A DNA stretch of 36,564 nt from Desulfonatronovibrio sp. (GCA_007121655.1 SKKD01000016.1:1-36564), one strand, 5' to 3'; counted from the first letter of the stretch, positions 26,045 through 36,174 are shown. Notes: a model not told the origin generated them from the sequence alone. Program-made: numbers and translations.

Positions 26045-27268
26045 ATGATGCTTCCCGATCCTTATCCCTTATTCAAGCTCTTCAGCGGTAAAAGAGTCCA
26101 CCTGGGTCTGAGTGGCAGCGTTGCTGCCTATAAGACTGTGGAACTTCTCCGGCTCCTGCGCGAATCTTCTGTGGATGCCGGTGTGACCTTCACCCGGTCC
26201 GCATTGGACTTTCTAGGTCCCCTGACCTTAAGCGCCCTGGGAGCTGATCCGGTTTTCAGCCCCCGAAGCAATGATTCCATGGATCCCTATTCCCATCTGA
26301 CCCCGGCCCAATCCGCCGACTCCTTTATGGTTGTCCCGGCCACAGCCAATATTCTAGCCAAGGCCGCCCACGGCCTGGCTGATGACCTGCTGTCAACCCA
26401 GATCCTGGCCTTCAGCAAACCCGTCTTTTTCTCTCCGGCCATGAATCCGGTCATGTGGTCCAGTCAGGCAACCCGTGACAACATTGATTTGTTGAGATCC
26501 CGGGGTCATATCATCATCGAACCTCATGAGGGCATAGTAGCCTGCGGCGATCAGGGTCAGGGGCGTTTGGCACCGCTGCCTGTAATATATTACCACCTCC
26601 TTAGAGCCCTTTCCCCGCAGGACATGGCCGGAAAGAATGTACTAGTTACCGCAGGACCTACCCATGAATATTTCGACCTTGTGCGTTATTTCAGCAATCC
26701 TTCCTCAGGCCGCATGGGACTGGCCATTGCCCTGACCTGCTGGCTTCGCGGTTCAAATGTAAATTTTGTCCATGGCCCCATGTCCTCTCTTTTCAGTCTG
26801 CCTGGGTTTGAGCTTATGCCCGTAACCAGCGCCAAAGAGATGCAGGAGGCATGTTTGTCATCCTGGGATAATTGTGATGCGGGCTTCTTTACCGCCGCAG
26901 TTTCGGATTTCTCACCCGCGCCCAGCAAAGATCCCAAGTTTAAAAAAGATAACATTAAGTCCTTTCATCTTGAGATGATTTCAAACCCTGATATCCTTTC
27001 CCACCTTTCCGCCCGGAAAAATAAAAACCAGCTGGTTATAGGGTTTGCCGCTGAAGCAGTCGATCTGGAGGTCAATGCCGGCTTGAAACTGGCTAAAAAA
27101 AACCTGGACATGGTGGTTGCCAACCTGGTCGGCCCTGATTCCTCTCCTTTCGGCAGCAGTGACAACCAGGTCATGGTCATGGATAGGAACGGCCGGACCG
27201 AATCATGGCCATGTCTGGCCAAAGCGGATGTAGCCTGGAGGTTGGTTGATTGGCTCTCTCTGGTTTGA
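26045..27268 (+). CDS. coaBC: Bifunctional phosphopantothenoylcysteine decarboxylase/phosphopantothenate-cysteine ligase
   Basis: GLSGSVAAYK, VVPATANILAKAAHGLADDLL, SPAMNPVMW, VACGDQGQGRL, VLVTAGPTHEYFDLVRYFSNPSSGRMG. Start near 26045 rather than the tracked 25946. Confidence 0.94.
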   Translation: MMLPDPYPLFKLFSGKRVHLGLSGSVAAYKTVELLRLLRESSVDAGVTFTRSALDFLGPLTLSALGADPVFSPRSNDSMDPYSHLTPAQSADSFMVVPATANILAKAAHGLADDLLSTQILAFSKPVFFSPAMNPVMWSSQATRDNIDLLRSRGHIIIEPHEGIVACGDQGQGRLAPLPVIYYHLLRALSPQDMAGKNVLVTAGPTHEYFDLVRYFSNPSSGRMGLAIALTCWLRGSNVNFVHGPMSSLFSLPGFELMPVTSAKEMQEACLSSWDNCDAGFFTAAVSDFSPAPSKDPKFKKDNIKSFHLEMISNPDILSHLSARKNKNQLVIGFAAEAVDLEVNAGLKLAKKNLDMVVANLVGPDSSPFGSSDNQVMVMDRNGRTESWPCLAKADVAWRLVDWLSLV

Positions 27269-27879
27269 GTTTTTATCAGTCTCTTCTTAGAGATGCGGGC
27301 ATCAGTCATGTCTTGTCTTCAGGTTCGCAGAACAGACATGCCGGGACCCATCCTGCTCTTCCGGATCCGGTGGAGGTTCATGTAAGCCCGTCAGTCGCTC
27401 CGCCTTCCAGAGACCAAAGACCGGTTGCGGATTCTAATAACAACATCCCTTCCATTTTCCTGAAATACCGGAGACCTGCGTATTGTGTCTGGTCTTATTT
27501 TAATTTGCCCCGGGACATTCAAAAGGGATTTACAAATTCAAGATGCGACTTAGTAAACAACATTATTAATAATTTACAATGGAAAAGACAAACTTATACT
27601 TTCTGGCCCATGTCCTCTCTGAAAGAAGATGTAATCATCCCGGATACTGATCTTTTTTTTAAAGGAATAAACGTGATAAAGCCGGTATACATTTTTATTT
27701 TCGGATCAGGGGCCTTTCAATCTTTATTCACTGATCGCGATTATACTTACGGACAGCATACCTTGAATGGCTACCGGGTCATCTCCCTGCCTGATTTCGA
27801 TTCCCTGTTGCCGGATAACCGTTTTTTAAAAAATCTGGTCTGGAATATTCTTAAAATGTATGCACCGCCTCATTCTTAA
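27250..27879 (+). CDS. Hypothetical protein (start uncertain)
   Basis: Open frame directly downstream of coaBC, co-oriented, ending 13 nt before the nfeD ATG. No confident family; start codon unclear (TTG candidates). Confidence 0.6.
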   Translation: MALSGLSFYQSLLRDAGISHVLSSGSQNRHAGTHPALPDPVEVHVSPSVAPPSRDQRPVADSNNNIPSIFLKYRRPAYCVWSYFNLPRDIQKGFTNSRCDLVNNIINNLQWKRQTYTFWPMSSLKEDVIIPDTDLFFKGINVIKPVYIFIFGSGAFQSLFTDRDYTYGQHTLNGYRVISLPDFDSLLPDNRFLKNLVWNILKMYAPPHS

Positions 27880-27894
27880 ATTTACAGGAAAAAC

Positions 27895-29184
27895 ATGAAG
27901 CTTTATAAAATACTAATACTTATCTCACTATTTATTTTATCGGCCTATTCTTTATCTGCAGAAACCCCTGCCAAGCATAAAATTCTGGCAGTGGATATGG
28001 AGGGTCCCATAACCCCTGCCCAGGAAGAACTGCTCCAGGATGCCCTGAGCCAGGCCGAGGACAACGAATATATAAATCTGCTGATCCGTCTGGATACCCC
28101 GGGCGGCCTGGCGGAATCCATGCGCAACATGGTCAAACTCATGCTGAGTGCTGAAGTACCGATCACTGTATGGGTAGCACCTCCTGGAGCAAGGGCGGCA
28201 TCAGCCGGAGTGTTCCTGGTAGCTGCCGCTGACCTGGCTGTGATGAGCACACAGACAACCATCGGCTCAGCTTCACCTGTGGACATAACAGGAGGCGAAC
28301 CTGATGACACCATGTCCAAAAAAATTGTTAATGAACTCTTGAGCCTTATCAGAGCAGTGGCCCATGAAAAGGGCAGGAATGTCGAGTGGTACGAGCTGGC
28401 TATTCTGGAGAGCGCCAATCTTGAAGCTGAGGAAGCACTACAGTTAAGAGTAATTGATCTTATCGCAAACTCCCAGGAAGACTTGCTTACTCAACTAGGC
28501 AAGAGGGGTGTTGAGATTCATGGTGAAGAAATTTTCTTTGAACCCGGAGATATTGAAATTGTGGTTTTCGAGCCGGGTCTCAAGTATAAAATTTTGTCCT
28601 GGCTTTTACATCCACAGATAGCTTATCTGCTGTTCCTTGCCGGCATGGCCGGACTTTTCTTTGAGTTTTCCAATCCCGGTGCAATATTTCCCGGGGTGGT
28701 AGGAGCCTTTTGTCTGGTCCTGGGCCTGTATTCCCTCTCCATATTGCCCACCAGTGTTACCGGGATTCTTTTACTGATTTTAGGATTTATTTTTATTATA
28801 ATTGAGGTTAATGTACCCACATTCGGCTTGCTAAGCGTGGCTGCTTTGGTTAGTTTCTTTTTTGGTTCATTGTTTTTATTTGACCCCAGTTATCCATATT
28901 TTCAGCTGCCCATTATGACCATTCTTCCCATTACAATAATTCTTACTTTACTTTTGCTTCTACTGGCATATCTTATCGGTAAATCCCAGTTGGCGCCCAG
29001 GAGCGCTGATTCCGGCATCCAGGCTGATACGGTAAAGGTAATGCGCTGGGATGGCGATCAGGGTCAGGTCAAGGTCAGGGGAGAAATCTGGAACGCGAGA
29101 TCAGCTGAACCTCTGGATTTAAAGCCGGGTCAGGAAGTCAAGATTGACAGAATTGAGGGGATGACCATACATATTAAGGCATAA
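27895..29184 (+). CDS. NfeD family protein (membrane-bound ClpP-class serine protease)
   Basis: LLIRLDTPGGLAESMRNMVKLML, PGARAASAGVFLVAAADLAVMSTQTTIGSASPV; TM region and C-terminal OB-like domain. Confidence 0.93.
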   Translation: MKLYKILILISLFILSAYSLSAETPAKHKILAVDMEGPITPAQEELLQDALSQAEDNEYINLLIRLDTPGGLAESMRNMVKLMLSAEVPITVWVAPPGARAASAGVFLVAAADLAVMSTQTTIGSASPVDITGGEPDDTMSKKIVNELLSLIRAVAHEKGRNVEWYELAILESANLEAEEALQLRVIDLIANSQEDLLTQLGKRGVEIHGEEIFFEPGDIEIVVFEPGLKYKILSWLLHPQIAYLLFLAGMAGLFFEFSNPGAIFPGVVGAFCLVLGLYSLSILPTSVTGILLLILGFIFIIIEVNVPTFGLLSVAALVSFFFGSLFLFDPSYPYFQLPIMTILPITIILTLLLLLLAYLIGKSQLAPRSADSGIQADTVKVMRWDGDQGQVKVRGEIWNARSAEPLDLKPGQEVKIDRIEGMTIHIKA

Positions 29185-29238
29185 AAGCCTTTTTATAAAG
29201 TTTTTAATAATGTACCAACCCTTTTTCAGGAGGATTTC

Positions 29239-30033
29239 ATGCTTACCTATGCCTTACCGATTATTATTCTGGTAGTTCTATTTCTGATGAATGCTATCAG
29301 AATTCTCAATGAATATGAAAGGGCGGTAGTTTTCCGCCTCGGAAGGTTTTTAAACATTAAAGGACCGGGACTGATCATCCTTATCCCCGTGCTCGATAAG
29401 ATGGTCCGTACTCAACTCAGAATCGTAACCCTTGATGTTCCTCACCAGGAAGTAATCACTCAGGATAACGTCAGCATCAAAGTCAGCGCTGTAGTCTATT
29501 ACCGGGTAGTTTCCCCCAAGGGAGCGATCCTTGAAGTTGAAGATTTTCATTACGCCACTTCTCAGCTTGCCCAGACAACCCTCAGAAGCGTGTGCGGCGC
29601 TGCAGAGCTGGACGAAATATTGTCCCAGCGCGATAAACTAAACGCCAAGATCCAGTCGATACTTGACGACCAGACTGACGCCTGGGGGATCAAGGTAACT
29701 TCAGTTGAAATCAAGTACATAGATCTGCCTCAGGAAATGCAGAGGGTAATGGCTCGACAGGCAGAAGCTGAAAGAGAAAAGAGAGCCAAGGTAATTGCGG
29801 CTGATGGGGAGTTCCAGGCTGCCGCCAAACTGGCTGATGCAGCAAAAATTATATCCGATTATCCAGCGGCTCTGCAGCTGAGATATCTGCAAACCATGCT
29901 GCAGATGACCTCGCAGTCCAGCAATTCGACAGTAATCCCGATACCCATTGATATGTACACTGTGCTTAAGAATGTTGTCAGCAGTCCGGGTCAGCCCCCT
30001 GTCCCCGAAAAACCCCTGTCCGACAAGGCCTGA
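29239..30033 (+). CDS. SPFH/stomatin-like protein (slipin)
   Basis: [59 protein letters not shown]; adjacent to nfeD. Confidence 0.95.
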   Translation: MLTYALPIIILVVLFLMNAIRILNEYERAVVFRLGRFLNIKGPGLIILIPVLDKMVRTQLRIVTLDVPHQEVITQDNVSIKVSAVVYYRVVSPKGAILEVEDFHYATSQLAQTTLRSVCGAAELDEILSQRDKLNAKIQSILDDQTDAWGIKVTSVEIKYIDLPQEMQRVMARQAEAEREKRAKVIAADGEFQAAAKLADAAKIISDYPAALQLRYLQTMLQMTSQSSNSTVIPIPIDMYTVLKNVVSSPGQPPVPEKPLSDKA

Positions 30034-30067
30034 TAAGCCCGGCATTAATTAGTGAACGGTATAAGAC

Positions 30068-30352
30068 ATGAATTTCATGACATTAAAACATGAACTTGAA
30101 AAGGTATACGCGGACATCACCAAAAGCATAGGTGCCAACTCTCTGCCTGCATTGGAAACCATGCAGGAGTTTACACGGCTGGCCCGAATGATGCCCATTC
30201 TGGCGGAGGATGAGTGGATCGGAGAGGCAGAGGATTTTGCTCATCTGGCAACACAGATCTTCCTGGCCGCCAAGAAAAACGATTTTAAAACCGTTGTTCA
30301 GCTTTCTGATTCACTGGATGACGCCCATCGCTTACTGCCGCAAGACCTCTGA
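30068..30352 (+). CDS. Small hypothetical protein
   Basis: 94 aa alpha-helical ORF following the slipin gene; closes before a terminator-like hairpin. Confidence 0.72.
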   Translation: MNFMTLKHELEKVYADITKSIGANSLPALETMQEFTRLARMMPILAEDEWIGEAEDFAHLATQIFLAAKKNDFKTVVQLSDSLDDAHRLLPQDL

Positions 30353-30356
30353 TTAG

Positions 30357-30397
30357 CAACTGGCGCCTGAAATAAAACCCGGGCGCCTGTTGTTTTA
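30357..30397 (+). terminator. Probable intrinsic terminator after the slipin operon
   Basis: CAACTGGCGCC ... GGCGCCTGTTG (one mismatch) followed by TTTTATT. Confidence 0.65.
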
Positions 30398-30567
30398 TTA
30401 TCCGTCGGACTATTGTCCAGGTTCGATTGAAAAATCTTCAGATGGACCGGATATTTGTGACTACCCCCAGTTTATTACCGCTAAGAGAAATATGAGCCAC
30501 AGAAACACGCTCTGAAGCAGTCTGTTATTCGCAATATACATACTTTAGAGACAATTGCGAGCAGTGC

Positions 30568-30978
30568 TTACTTTACTTTTATTGTCCTTTTCTTCCACAA
30601 CTGCATTTCCTGCATTTTTTTGCGCCTGTCTCTTGCCAGCGATTTAGCTACCAGAGATGTATTCTTCTTAAAGCCCCATTTTGTTTTATATCCTTCAGGA
30701 GTAAGATCATGTTTTGCAAGATGTTTTTTTGTCAGGACCTTGTATTGTTTTCCGCATTCCAGACATATGATACTTTTTTCTCTGATTGATTTACCGGGAT
30801 CCACTGCTGGTTCTTGCTGCTCGGAAACAATCTCTTCGTCAGAGATGATGGACCTTATTCCCCTGGTGACATTTACAATCATGGAATTAATTTCTTCTTC
30901 TGTCATATTGCGGACGCTTGCCTGAGCTTTTACAATTTCCAGGGCCTGTTTAAGATAATCTTCCATAGCTGCCTCCAA
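30568..30978 (-). CDS. MucR/Ros family transcriptional regulator
   Basis: IICLECGKQYKVLTKKHLAKHDLTPEGYKTKWGFKKNTSLVAKSLARDRRKKM matches the Ros/MucR zinc-finger region. Confidence 0.9.
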   Translation of the reverse strand: MEAAMEDYLKQALEIVKAQASVRNMTEEEINSMIVNVTRGIRSIISDEEIVSEQQEPAVDPGKSIREKSIICLECGKQYKVLTKKHLAKHDLTPEGYKTKWGFKKNTSLVAKSLARDRRKKMQEMQLWKKRTIKVK

Positions 30979-31356
30979 TGTTAGTTTCTTTATAAAATAA
31001 GACTAAACTATATAACATATTACGGTAAGTGTAAAGTTAAAACAAAATGAAACAATGGATAGATAAAAAAGTGCAGTGTAAATCACTTCCATACCCATGT
31101 GTGACAATAGTATAAGAAAGCTGCTGGTTCAGCCGGATCATAATCAGTAAATAAGTGGATCCTTGATATGATCATTTATTGAGAAAGATGAAAAAGCAGA
31201 AATATGAACAACAAAGAGTATCGGGGAGATATTAGGATGTGTTATTTTGTGGGAACCAGTGTTTTGATCGGTATGTGTATGAATTTTTGTGAAAAATATT
31301 TCCAGCAGCCCGCTGAATCAGAACTTTATCCAAGCACGCTGCCAGATGTTTTTAAA

Positions 31357-31384
31357 CTGGGGGCGAATCCAGGTTCGCCCCCAG
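31357..31384 (-). terminator. Hairpin downstream of acs (probable terminator)
   Basis: Perfect 11-bp stem CTGGGGGCGAA-tccagg-TTCGCCCCCAG, 6 nt after the acs stop; only a short T-tract (TTTAAAAA) on the minus strand. Confidence 0.7.
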
Positions 31385-31390
31385 GGACAT

Positions 31391-33310
31391 TTAATCCTCC
31401 AGAGTAGAGATGTCGCCGACTTCTTCGCCCAGCTCCTGGGCCTTCAGGACTCTGCGCATTATTTTGCCGCTTCTGGTTTTCGGCAATTTATCCCTGAACT
31501 CGATGCTTTTTACCACGGCTACAGGTCCGAGTTCCTTACGCACGTGGGCCTTAAGATCCTTAATAAGCTGATCCGGGTCCGCATTTTCTGCGTCCTCGTT
31601 CAGGGTAACAAACGCCTTGGCCACTTCATGCTTGATTTTATCGGGTATGCCGATGACTGCGGCCTCAGCAACGAGCTTATGAGAAACAAGAGCGCTTTCA
31701 AGCTCAGCAGTACCCACCCTGTGGCCGGCAATATTGAGAACATCATCAGAACGTCCCTGAATCCAGAAATAACCATCTTCATCCTTCCGGGCCACATCTC
31801 CGGCCAGAAAATAACCGGGAAATTTTTCCCAGTATGTCTTCTTGTATCTATCAGGATCCTTGTACAGAGTCCTGAGCATGGAAGGCCAGGGATGCTTGAT
31901 GACCAGGTAACCGCCTTTGCCTGGAGGCACGGGTTTGCCATCCTCACCCAGGACATCAGCTTCAATGCCTGGCAGGGGCTTGCATACGGAACCCGGTTTA
32001 AGCAGGGATATGGGCAGTGGACTGATCATGAATGAACCGGTCTCGGTCTGCCACCAGGTATCCATTACCGGACACTCGGAACGGCCGATATTTTTGTAGA
32101 ACCACATCCAGGCTTCAGGGTTGATGGGCTCGCCTACGGTACCCAGAAGCCTCAGGGTGGAAAGGTCGTGTTGCTTGGGGTACTGGGCTCCATAACGCAT
32201 GAGCATACGAATAAGAGTCGGGGCAGTATAAAAAATATTCACTCCGTACCTGGCCACAATATTCCATAGACGGTCGGCCTGGGGGTATAAAGGATGACCT
32301 TCAAACATGATGGTGGTGGTGCCGGCCATGAGCGGACCATAAATCACATAACTATGTCCGGTGATCCATCCGGCGTCTGCTGTACACCAGAAGATATCCG
32401 TTGGTTTTATGTCGAACACCCAGTTCAGGGAACGGTGCACCCCGACCATGTAACCGCCGTGGGTATGGACAATTCCCTTTGGTTTCCCGGTAGTCCCGGA
32501 ACTGAACAGCAGAAAAAGCATATCCTCAGAGTCCATCACCTCGGTTTCGGAAATCGGACTTTCCCGGCGAACCAGGTCTTCATACCAGATATCGCGCATC
32601 TCGGTCATTTCTATCTCTACATTGGCCCGGTGAACCACAACCACTGTATCTATGCAGTCGCAGCCGCCAACCAGAGCCTCATCCACAATGCTTTTCAGAT
32701 TGATGACCCGGCCATTGCGGTAAAATCCGTCAGCTGTGATTACCAGCTTGGCCTGGGCGTCATCAATACGGTCACGCAAAGCCTTGGCGGAAAATCCTGC
32801 AAAGACCATGCTGTGCACTGCACCCACTTTGGCAACTGCCAGAAGGGCGATCATGGTTTCCGGCAAAGGAGGCAGGTAAAGAACGACCCGGTCGCCCTTT
32901 TTTATCCCCAGTGATCTCAGAGCGTTGGCGAATTTGTTGACTGCCCGGTACAGCTCGTAATAGGTCATTTTTTTGGAATCACCGGGCTCTCCTTCCCAGA
33001 TCAGAGCCAGCTTGTTTTTGTTGGCGGTTTCAATGTGTCGGTCAAGGGCATTATAAACAATATTGCACTTGGCGCCTGTAAACCACTTGAAAAACGGAGC
33101 TTCAGAATCATCCAGAACCTTATCCCATTTCTTGAACCAATCAAGTTCCTTGGCTGCCTCCTCCCAATAGCCGAGATAGTCATCCCTGGTTTTCTTCATT
33201 ACCTCAGAATACTCCTGAGGATTGATGTTGGCCTCTATTACCATCTGGGGAAGGGGACGAAAAACTCGTTCTTCCTGTAGTAGCGAATCAAGGGATCCAT
33301 TGCCTTCCAT
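31391..33310 (-). CDS. acs: Acetate--CoA ligase (acetyl-CoA synthetase)
   Basis: LLFSSGTTGKPKGIVHTHGGYM, WWQTETGSFMISPLP, RSDDVLNIAGHRVGTAELESALV, KTRSGKIMRRVLK. Confidence 0.97.
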   Translation of the reverse strand: MEGNGSLDSLLQEERVFRPLPQMVIEANINPQEYSEVMKKTRDDYLGYWEEAAKELDWFKKWDKVLDDSEAPFFKWFTGAKCNIVYNALDRHIETANKNKLALIWEGEPGDSKKMTYYELYRAVNKFANALRSLGIKKGDRVVLYLPPLPETMIALLAVAKVGAVHSMVFAGFSAKALRDRIDDAQAKLVITADGFYRNGRVINLKSIVDEALVGGCDCIDTVVVVHRANVEIEMTEMRDIWYEDLVRRESPISETEVMDSEDMLFLLFSSGTTGKPKGIVHTHGGYMVGVHRSLNWVFDIKPTDIFWCTADAGWITGHSYVIYGPLMAGTTTIMFEGHPLYPQADRLWNIVARYGVNIFYTAPTLIRMLMRYGAQYPKQHDLSTLRLLGTVGEPINPEAWMWFYKNIGRSECPVMDTWWQTETGSFMISPLPISLLKPGSVCKPLPGIEADVLGEDGKPVPPGKGGYLVIKHPWPSMLRTLYKDPDRYKKTYWEKFPGYFLAGDVARKDEDGYFWIQGRSDDVLNIAGHRVGTAELESALVSHKLVAEAAVIGIPDKIKHEVAKAFVTLNEDAENADPDQLIKDLKAHVRKELGPVAVVKSIEFRDKLPKTRSGKIMRRVLKAQELGEEVGDISTLED

Positions 33311-33693
33311 AAAATCCTCCTTTGTCTCAACAAAAATGCTAAGAACTCTATCTTTTAGTCTGGTTGAAAAAATAATATTTCAAATAAAAATACGTCCGTT
33401 AAAACCTGATGCTAATATATATAAACCTATTGAAACCAAACTGAAATTTTAATCGGCTAAAGGCAATTAAGTCTAGTTAAACGGTGACTTCAGGATCAAA
33501 ATCCCGAGAATTATCTATTATTATGGGTTAAACTTGTATATCCCAGCAAGCCAGTTAAAATCTACCAATTGCTGCGTCCCGCAAAAATTTCAGATTCTTA
33601 CGCATCTCTAAATGCGCTTCGACCTTGTTTTTTTTGCTCATTGCTCTGGGAATTTTTCAAAAGCCTGTGAATTAGAAACTTTTCAATATACTG

Positions 33694-34557
33694 CTATAAC
33701 CCCAGGATCTGTTTGAGTTCACTGATTCTTCTTCTGCTGATGGGAAGCTCAATCTTCTTGCGCCCCGCAGTCCTGAGCATGAAGTTGCTTCCAGGCAGTG
33801 AGGCTATTTCATTAACCATTTCAAGATTAACCAGGTATTTGCGATGCACCCGGAAAAAACCATGCTTGCTCAGCCTTTCTTCAAGATTTTTCAAACGGTA
33901 AGAAGTCAGAAATTTTTCCTGTGAAGTATGCACAAAGCTGTAGTCTTCATATGCCTCAACAAACACGATCTGATTGTAGGGCACCAGGATCATTTTCCCT
34001 TCCATATTTATGGGCAGCTTTTCAATCTCCAGGCGGGTCTTTTGATTTATATTCCAGGCCTGCCTGAGAGCTGATAAAAATGAATCCTCCTCGGTTTCAT
34101 TGAGGCTGAGCTTGACTGTTTCTTCTTTCAGGTCATGCTGGTACCTGGAATTATCAGGCTTGTCCCTGTCGACTATTCTGGTTTGAGCCGTGTATCTGTG
34201 CAGTCTTTCAACAGTTTTCCGGACCCTGGACCTGGAAAATGGCCAGACCAGATAATCAGTAGCCCCAACCTCAAAGGCCTTAAAGGCCAGCAACTCGTCA
34301 TCAGCCAGGAAAACTATATTGGGCCTTTGCTTCCTTTGATTGAGAATCTGGGTAAGCTCAATCCCGTCTACACCATTGGGCAGGTTTATCCCCAGGAAAA
34401 AAACATCATAAGAGATACTCTCAAGAAGCTCCAGGGCCTCAAACGAAGTCATGGCCTCACCCAGAATTTTCACCCGGCTCTCTCCGGACAGATATTCCCG
34501 AAGCTTTATGGTTACCTCTCGTTCAGGATGAATAATAAGGGCTTTTAAAAAAGGCAT
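33694..34557 (-). CDS. LytTR-family DNA-binding regulator with degenerate receiver domain
   Basis: N-terminal receiver-like fold (ALIIHPERE..., YDVFFLGINLPNGVDGIEL, GATDYLVWPF); C-terminal LytTR (IVFVEAYEDYSFVHTSQEKFLTSYRLKNLEERLSKHGFFRVHRKYLVNLEMVNEI). Confidence 0.9.
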   Translation of the reverse strand: MPFLKALIIHPEREVTIKLREYLSGESRVKILGEAMTSFEALELLESISYDVFFLGINLPNGVDGIELTQILNQRKQRPNIVFLADDELLAFKAFEVGATDYLVWPFSRSRVRKTVERLHRYTAQTRIVDRDKPDNSRYQHDLKEETVKLSLNETEEDSFLSALRQAWNINQKTRLEIEKLPINMEGKMILVPYNQIVFVEAYEDYSFVHTSQEKFLTSYRLKNLEERLSKHGFFRVHRKYLVNLEMVNEIASLPGSNFMLRTAGRKKIELPISRRRISELKQILGL

Positions 34558-34658
34558 GGATCCCTGACCTTTTAATGAATAACGGGGCTGTTTTGCTCAA
34601 TGTAAATATATACTGACTGACTGTTAACCCGAATTCATTTGAGATGACAAGTCTTAGT

Positions 34659-34940
34659 TTAGCCGATACTTAATTCACCTGTTTCAGTTTCTCCGTCCTC
34701 ACCATCATACCATTCCAATTCTATCTCCAGGGATTTTTTAAGGGTATCCCGTCCTGACTTGGTTTCCTCTTCTACTTTGAATTCAAGAGTAACGGTCTTG
34801 GGAATTACCAGATAAATTTCCTCCTTGCCGTGAGAAAGCATTATCCGACCGGATTCAAGCTTGTCAGCAACGGTTCTCAGTATGGATGCAACCTCAGAAG
34901 TTTGTTTTTTTTCTTCGCTTTTAAAGAGTACCTTTTCCAC
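34659..34940 (-). CDS. amphi-Trp domain-containing protein
   Basis: 93 aa: KVLFKSEEKKQTSEVASILRTVADKLESGRIMLSHGKEEIYLVIPKTVTLEFKVEEE...LEIELEWYDGE, matching the small amphi-Trp family. Confidence 0.8.
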   Translation of the reverse strand: MEKVLFKSEEKKQTSEVASILRTVADKLESGRIMLSHGKEEIYLVIPKTVTLEFKVEEETKSGRDTLKKSLEIELEWYDGEDGETETGELSIG

Positions 34941-35171
34941 GTCATAACTCCTTTTTATTCATTTAATAAATCAAATGATGCCTTTTCTGCCTTTATCAAC
35001 AGCTTCGGGATATGAAACTTATTGAGACACGGTCTATACAGCGCCCCTTTCGGGATTTTCTGAAATTAATATAAGCAGCAATCCAGACCGAACAATACAA
35101 ATTACATTTGCAGTCAAGCATAAACCTTTCATCCGGTGCTGCAATAAGATCTTAGAAGCCATGATGATTGG

Positions 35172-36167
35172 CTACCTGTACTTAATTGCACTGATCCGCA
35201 TAAGCTTATCAAAGGAGTGCAGAGCTTCAATACGTCTGAATGTACCGGTTCGCCCTCTCATAACCATGGAACTGGTCAGGGCTCCCTCACCGGTAAACTG
35301 AACGCCCTTTAAGAAAGTTCCGCCGGAAATGCCGGTTGCTGCAAAAAATACATCATCATTTTTAACCAATTCTTCCAGGGTAAGTACATGGTTAAGGTTA
35401 TATCCTGCATCAATCACGGCCTTTTTCTCATCTTCAGACTGGGGATCCAGCATCCCCTGCATTTCACCGCCCATAACCCGGATTGCCGTGGCGGCCAGCA
35501 CTCCTTCCGGGGTGCCTCCGGTACCCATCATAACATCAACATCTCCACCCGGAGTAACAGCCATCAGCGCACCTGCCACATCACCGTCAGTGTGCAGCTG
35601 AATCCTTGCCCCTGCCTTGCGGATATCATGAATCAACTTTTCGTGCCTAGGCTTGTCCAGAACAAAAACAACCAGGTCGTCCACCGACTTTCCTATAGCT
35701 TTGGCTACTTTTCTTAAATTCTCAGCCACAGGCCTTTTTATATCGACATGGTATTTGGCCTGGTAAGGAACCACGAGTTTTTTCATGTAATAGGCCGGAC
35801 CTGGATCGTACATGGTTCCCTTTGGGGCAAGGGAAACTACTGCAATGGCATTTGGCCTGCCAAATGCCAGAAGCCTGGTGCCTTCAACCGGATCCACAGC
35901 CACATCCATCTCAGGCCCTTTTCCCGTACCCAGCTTTTCTCCTTTAAAAAGCATTGGGGCTTCATCCTTTTCCCCTTCTCCGATCACAACGGTTCCCTTT
36001 ATATCAAGAACATTAAAGCTAAGCCGCATGGCATCGACCGCAGCCTTGTCTCCTTCAATCTTATTGCCCCGACCCAGCCAGCGTGATGATGCCAGGGCAG
36101 CAGCCTCAGTAACACGAACCAGATCAAGGGCCAGATTCCGGCCTGGTACTTCCTGAATCATGATCAC
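35172..36167 (-). CDS. glpX: Fructose-1,6-bisphosphatase class II (GlpX)
   Basis: KAAVDAMRLSFNVLDIKGTVVIGEGEKDEAPML, VDPVEGTRLLAFGRPNAIAV, GTGGTPEGVLAATAIRVMGGEMQGML; SD AAGGAG. Confidence 0.95.
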   Translation of the reverse strand: MIMIQEVPGRNLALDLVRVTEAAALASSRWLGRGNKIEGDKAAVDAMRLSFNVLDIKGTVVIGEGEKDEAPMLFKGEKLGTGKGPEMDVAVDPVEGTRLLAFGRPNAIAVVSLAPKGTMYDPGPAYYMKKLVVPYQAKYHVDIKRPVAENLRKVAKAIGKSVDDLVVFVLDKPRHEKLIHDIRKAGARIQLHTDGDVAGALMAVTPGGDVDVMMGTGGTPEGVLAATAIRVMGGEMQGMLDPQSEDEKKAVIDAGYNLNHVLTLEELVKNDDVFFAATGISGGTFLKGVQFTGEGALTSSMVMRGRTGTFRRIEALHSFDKLMRISAIKYR

Positions 36168-36174
36168 TCCTTGG

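Noticed and set aside
31204-31407. 67-aa plus-strand ORF upstream of the acs 3' end
   Set aside because: Low-complexity translation, overlaps the acs terminator hairpin and the acs stop; no SD support.
31289-32914. 248-aa and 206-aa plus-strand ORFs opposite acs
   Set aside because: Antisense shadow of a clearly conserved acs coding sequence.
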